Below are positions 59,319 through 64,000 of a stretch of DNA of 64,000 nucleotides, piece after piece. The translations under genes were made by a program, and so were the position numbers. How positions within the stretch are numbered: position 1 is the stretch's first letter; the number at the start of each line of letters is the position of its first letter. Source of the stretch: Oscillatoria sp. FACHB-1407 (GTDB taxonomy: Bacteria > Cyanobacteriota > Cyanobacteriia > Elainellales > Elainellaceae). Where the stretch lies: NCBI RefSeq assembly GCF_014697545.1, contig NZ_JACJSA010000003.1:372001-436000 (forward strand). Reading direction: 5' to 3'. The notes below the pieces were generated by a model. The model searched no databases. It was not told where the DNA came from and worked only from the letters and a program-made list of their open reading frames with translations.

Positions 59319-59726
59319 CTAAATTCCGCCGACGGCTTGCAAGCGAGCACGAGCACGCTTTAGAGCTTGAGTCGCTTGAATTTTTTCCTGACGATTGTCA
59401 CTGCTGTTAGCTCTGTTGAGACGAGCTTCCGCTTCGTTGTAAGCCGCACGAGCCGCATCCCGATCGATCGAGTCCGCTCGCTCTGCGCCGTTCACCAAAA
59501 TCGTGACTTCATCGTTTTCAACTTCAGCAAAACCACCCATCAGAGCGATCGCCACCCAATCGCGGCTCGCCCGAACGCGCATCACACCTGCATCCAAAGC
59601 AGTCAACAACGGAGCGTGACCCGACAAAATACCAAGTTGCCCAGTCGTGCTAGGCAAAATGACCTCCTCTGCGGAGGAGTCCCAGACGGTTTTATCTGGA
59701 GCAATAACACGGACAGTTAATGGCAT
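59319..59726 (-). CDS. atpC: ATP synthase F1 epsilon subunit
   Basis: This 135-residue subunit has an N-terminal beta-sandwich (1-86) opening with [20 protein letters not shown], then [20 protein letters not shown] and [22 protein letters not shown]-terminal helical hairpin follows ([20 protein letters not shown]). Epsilon ties the catalytic head to the rotor and, in cyanobacteria, inhibits ATP hydrolysis in the dark. Its start is 84 bp after the atpD stop, the typical atpD-atpC unit standing apart from the other atp genes in cyanobacteria. Start ATG 59726. Confidence 0.97.
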   Translation of the reverse strand: MPLTVRVIAPDKTVWDSSAEEVILPSTTGQLGILSGHAPLLTALDAGVMRVRASRDWVAIALMGGFAEVENDEVTILVNGAERADSIDRDAARAAYNEAEARLNRANSSDNRQEKIQATQALKRARARLQAVGGI

Positions 59727-59810
59727 GGCTTATTTGCAAGAAAGATAGTAATTGATGTGAGGGTCAGACTGGAGATTGAGCACTTAACCTCCAGTCTCAA
59801 GCCTCCGTGC

Positions 59811-61283
<1,473 letters not shown>

Positions 61284-61368
61284 TTAAATAACCCAAACCC
61301 GTTAATTCTGAAAACAGCCTTAAGTTTTGGAATCGCCATATTTCAGATTATCACTGATTGACACTTCT

Positions 61369-62337
61369 TCACGTTTGCTTACGGAAAAAGCCAAAACCTA
61401 AGGTGAGTAAGGTCAATAACCCCACAATAGCACTTGGTTCAGGGACAGATACTGGGTCTGGATCGGGGGTTGGAGATGAGATGGGATCGGGGGTTGGAGA
61501 CGGGATAGGGCTGGAGGTTGGGGATGGAATAGGGCTGGAGGGGGATGGAGTCACGCTAGGACTCGGTGAAGGTTCAGAACTACTCGGAGCGGGCGTGCTA
61601 CTGGAGGTCGGTATTGGAGTCGGAGTCGGCGTGGGGGTGGGAGTGGGTAAGGAAGGGGGGGGTGGAGTCGGGGTGGGTGCTGGAGTGGGAGACACACGGG
61701 AGATAAAGCGTGCCCCTTTCAGGGTGATGGTATAGGGCAACAGGCGTGAGTCAACGTTACGGCGGATTTGCCAGTTAGTCAGGGGCGATCGCACCGCATC
61801 TTCCGGACCATATAATTCGCGTCGTCCGTTGGGGAAGATGTAGCCCTGTTCTGAAATCGGGTCAACATCGTACCCTGCGATGCCCAGATAATAGACTCCT
61901 GCTGTTAAAACACCACTGCCAATGCGCGGGTCAACACGAATCGTAGAGCGATTAGTGTTGGGATTATAGCGTCCCCAATCATCTGGGGAGGTGTCGTCAT
62001 TAGCAAATAGACCGTAGCCATTTTCGTCAAAGAGAAATAGCTGGGTGTCTGGATACAGCGTCAATTTTTGATTGGCAGTTGTCGCCAGAAATAGCTCATC
62101 CCAGGCGATATAAATCTTGTACAGATCTGCCCGCTGATTGATACTGCCAATAATGCTATCCAGCCGAATATTTCCTAACTCAGAAGTAACATCCATTGCT
62201 GTGAGGGGGATGGCACCTGCCTCCCCAACACTATTTTCATAGAAGACAGCCGCCTGAGCCGATGTTTCAAACGGTAGATGCCAGAAGACTGTACCCGCCA
62301 GGAGGAGTAAAGAGGCTTTTAATCGAAGAGTGTTCAT
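61369..62337 (-). CDS. PEP-CTERM-anchored secreted protein with proline-rich linker
   Basis: The 322-residue protein has a signal peptide (about 1-30, cleavage near SAQAA). A beta-rich ligand-type domain (30-210) contains [20 protein letters not shown] and [20 protein letters not shown] Pro/Thr/Ser linker (215-295, [14 protein letters not shown] style) follows, and the anchor [20 protein letters not shown] ends in FRKQT. The PEP-CTERM signal directs sorting by an exosortase. A paralogue lies at 63556-64000. Function is unknown but likely outside the cell membrane. Confidence 0.9.
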   Translation of the reverse strand: MNTLRLKASLLLLAGTVFWHLPFETSAQAAVFYENSVGEAGAIPLTAMDVTSELGNIRLDSIIGSINQRADLYKIYIAWDELFLATTANQKLTLYPDTQLFLFDENGYGLFANDDTSPDDWGRYNPNTNRSTIRVDPRIGSGVLTAGVYYLGIAGYDVDPISEQGYIFPNGRRELYGPEDAVRSPLTNWQIRRNVDSRLLPYTITLKGARFISRVSPTPAPTPTPPPPSLPTPTPTPTPTPIPTSSSTPAPSSSEPSPSPSVTPSPSSPIPSPTSSPIPSPTPDPISSPTPDPDPVSVPEPSAIVGLLTLLTLGFGFFRKQT

Positions 62338-62566
62338 CGCTATACATTTTGAATCAGCTTGCAGAGCTCTGGGCGTAACACCATGTCACCAACCGCGATC
62401 GCATTGGTGGAGTTAAGGGGTCAACCCAGAAAAAATTCAATGAATGTAAATGCCGATTCGCGTTCTATCCAAACTGGATAAACGCCATCCCCGATGGTAG
62501 GGAAATACCGAGGATTTAGAACAACCGATTAGTGCCGATGCTCAACAAGGGAGGGAACTGAGCTTG

Positions 62567-62686
62567 ATGAAAGAAGTCAAGCGATTACAGTTAAGAGGAT
62601 GTTGCGTTTGGGAACTGGCTTTGTTCGACGAGCCTAACTCGACCGAGGTTAGTTTAGATGCGTTTAACGAGGATGCGTTTAACTAA
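62567..62686 (+). CDS. Possible 39-codon small ORF or gene remnant
   Basis: The frame reads MKEVKRLQLRGCCVWELALF and continues DEPNSTEVSLDAFN. The same frame stays open upstream without a start (ADAQQGRELSL). Composition is protein-like, but there is no ribosome site, homology I recognise or conserved neighbour. It could be the tail of a lost gene. Confidence 0.25.
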   Translation: MKEVKRLQLRGCCVWELALFDEPNSTEVSLDAFNEDAFN

Positions 62687-62837
62687 ATAGTTGATTGAGT
62701 GCCAGTTAGAAGCAAGCAAGCCACTACTGTATCGGCTAACTTCTAATATTTCAAGCTGGATCTACAAAACGGTGTGCCAGGAAAATCAAACTCGCTAGGC
62801 TAGACCCTTGAGTTAGCCTGCGTTCGGGATAAGGATT

Positions 62838-62995
62838 TTGAGGGCTTCAACCGCAGTTACAGGAGCGAAACCGACCTGCGTCGGTTCAGCAACCTTTTGC
62901 TTTACAGAAGTCTGCGAGGCAGACCTGGCTCCAGTAGGGTTCGACTGAGCTTACGCCGAAATCTGCAAATTGATTTGCCAGTGCTTAACCCGAAT
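62838..62995. repeat. Dispersed repeat R3, copy 5
   Basis: It contains CAACCGCAGTTACAGGAGC, GAAACCGACCTGCGTCGGTT and GAAGTCTGCGAGGCAGAC, in the same order and orientation as copy 6 about 350 bp further on. The pair suggests tandem-like local duplication of the family. Confidence 0.6.
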
Positions 62996-63188
62996 GACGT
63001 TTAGTTAAAGTCTAGAGAGTCAAGTCTTAATTACTTACCACCCATAGTAGGATTCCCATTCCCAAAGTTCATCAAGTTTTGATTTGGGTCTGTGAAGTTA
63101 CTGTGAAGTATTGCAGGGCGCAGATGGGTCTGCTCAACTCACCCATACAGTTTGCAAATTTATTCAAAAACATAAATTAAATAACGCG

Positions 63189-63372
63189 AATTCGGGGTAA
63201 GGATTTCGGCGGTTTTAACCGCCGCTATGGGAGCAAAACCGACCTGCGTCGGTTCGTCAAGTCCTGCATTTTCCGGAGTCTGCGTCGGCGGACTTCGCTC
63301 TGATAGCGTTCCACTGAGCTCACGCCGAAGTCTGCGATTTCAATCGCCAAGCATCCAAGATTTGTCAGGCAG
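63189..63372. repeat. Dispersed repeat R3, copy 6 (longest)
   Basis: It runs from GGCGGTTTTAACCGCC through AAAACCGACCTGCGTCGGTT, GAGTCTGCGTCGGCGGACTT and GCGATTTCAATCGCC, each a perfect small palindrome. It abuts repeat R1 copy C. The composite of several palindromes explains the partial copies elsewhere. Confidence 0.7.
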
Positions 63373-63381
63373 TCGGCCCTA

Positions 63382-63437
63382 ATGCTGGGAAAGCTTCCTG
63401 ACTCGCCTCCGCCCTATCAAATGTGGCTACGGCTGTA
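63382..63437 (+). repeat. Dispersed repeat R1, copy C
   Basis: AATGCTGGGAAAGCTTCCTG ... CAAATGTGGCTACGGCTGTA aligns with copies A (2139) and B (19981, inverted). It directly follows R3 copy 6. Confidence 0.7.
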
Positions 63438-63555
63438 ACATAGGCAAATTCCGTGCTGTACGGGTTTGGCATTGCCAAACCCCTCCACAAAAACTGCGTT
63501 TTATTTAATTCATAATCCTAAATCCACGATCCTGAGCAGAGCCGTGCTGGTCAGA

Positions 63556-64000
63556 CTAGCGATCGCCCCCAGTTGATTTCTGCTTGAATAGCCGACTACC
63601 CAACACGAGTGCTAGCAAACCAGCTACAGCCGAAGGTTCTGGTACTGATACGGGTTCCGAGGGTTCGGGAGTTGGACTGGGAGAAGGAGTCACTGATGGC
63701 TCGGGCGTTGGCTGTTCCGTAGTTATCGTTGGGCTGGGAGATGGAACTGGAGCGGGTGTTGGTGTTAGAGATGGAGCCGGGGTAACACTCGGAGCCGGGG
63801 TTGGGCTAGGGCTAGGGCTAGGACTGGGAAGGGGAGGTGTGAGAGCAGGTTGGTTGGGGATGGGCGATCGCGCTGGTACATAGCGAGCACCATTCAGAGC
63901 AATCGTGTAAGTCCGCATTGGCAGCAATCGACTGGTAGCCGGTCCCTGCCAACCTGTCAGGGGTGCCTTAGCAGCATCCTCGGCTGTAAACAAGCCCCGT
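63556..64000 (-). CDS. PEP-CTERM protein, 5' end cut by window edge
   Basis: The minus-strand frame is open to the right edge, with at least 147 residues. The visible part begins inside the ligand-type domain (GLFTAEDAAKAPLTGW aligns with [16 protein letters not shown] of the neighbour). RTYTIALNGARYVPA follows, then a Pro/Ser/Thr linker (PSPSPSPTPAPSVTPAP style) and the anchor VPEPSAVAGLLALVLGSRLF with KQKSTGGDR. It is a tandem paralogue of the gene at 61369. The start lies outside the window; initiation inside it (TTG 63993) would remove the domain. Confidence 0.88.
   Translation of the reverse strand, partial: RGLFTAEDAAKAPLTGWQGPATSRLLPMRTYTIALNGARYVPARSPIPNQPALTPPLPSPSPSPSPTPAPSVTPAPSLTPTPAPVPSPSPTITTEQPTPEPSVTPSPSPTPEPSEPVSVPEPSAVAGLLALVLGSRLFKQKSTGGDR

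Larger units (their letters stand above)
62338..63555. other. 1.2-kb repeat-rich gap between the PEP-CTERM paralogues
   Basis: The gap contains a possible tiny gene (62567-62686), R3 copies at 62838-62995 and 63189-63372, and R1 copy C (63382-63437). A GGGTTTGGCATTGCCAAACCC palindrome (21 bases in sum, near 63463) recalls the R2 type. Most of the gap is therefore repeat DNA. Confidence 0.6.

Noticed and set aside
61358-61735. Plus-strand Gly-rich frame opposite the PEP-CTERM linker
   Set aside because: Antisense of Pro/Ser/Thr codons; a shadow.

Overview
The window looks like chromosomal DNA of a cyanobacterium. The evidence is the very high density of the HIP1 octamer GCGATCGC, a CrtO-type carotene ketolase, atpD and atpC standing apart from the other ATP synthase genes, the rsmA-ispE pair, PEP-CTERM proteins, Uma2 genes, and families seen mostly in cyanobacteria (DUF3082, ABA4-like, AvaK-type DUF2382). 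Heptanucleotide tandem arrays between genes and the Uma2 genes fit a filamentous lineage (Leptolyngbya, Oscillatoria or Nostoc type). That genus-level remark is inference. No rRNA, tRNA, CRISPR array, phage or complete insertion sequence was recognised.

Layout. 0-10 kb: a lysophospholipid-acyltransferase-like gene cut by the left edge, a long gap with coding-looking debris, a single-domain response regulator, a DUF2993 and DUF2231 pair, crtO, then a GT2 glycosyltransferase and an acyltransferase-3 gene on the minus strand. 11-31.4 kb: a dense run of mostly small genes typical of general, osmotic or oxidative stress responses: SDR, tudor-like, topoisomerase IB, two BON proteins, YflT-like, ChaB-like, DUF4112, CPA1 antiporter, YihY, hemerythrin, rhodanese, TspO, PPC/DUF296 and two PRC-barrel/DUF2382 proteins. 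A broken htpX protease gene lies inside this run. 31.6-41.9 kb: an acetoacetate-decarboxylase-like protein, a lipoprotein histidine phosphatase, a second DUF2993, a GH31 glucosidase, DUF3082, a substrate-binding protein fused to OmpA, and a large conserved hypothetical. 42-48 kb: ispE-rsmA, three tandem AIM24/TIGR00266 genes plus an M48 peptidase, and Uma2. 48.7-59.1 kb: GlsB/YeaQ, guanine deaminase, an EamA exporter, an SH3 protein, a glycine-rich secreted protein, ABA4-like, TauE/SafE, fdhD, and an amino-acid ABC system split across a divergent promoter. 59.3-64 kb: atpC, atpD and two PEP-CTERM paralogues, the second cut by the right edge.

The non-coding DNA is unusually structured. There is a small MITE family with about 24-bp inverted ends and TA target duplications. 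One copy sits in htpX, and removing it with one TA restores the reading frame. There are also four related palindromes, several dispersed repeat families of 60-180 bp, and many arrays whose unit sequence varies while the period stays at seven bases. One array runs up to a stop codon and another up to a start codon.

Functionally, the window combines membrane and photo-oxidative protection (crtO, ABA4-like, TspO, hemerythrin, BON and PRC proteins), ion and solute transport, and core housekeeping (atpD/atpC, rsmA, ispE). The best candidates for something undescribed are the AIM24x3-M48 cluster, the acyltransferase with a tudor/SH3-like tail next to a GT2, the substrate-binding/OmpA fusion, and the MITE and heptamer repeat systems.
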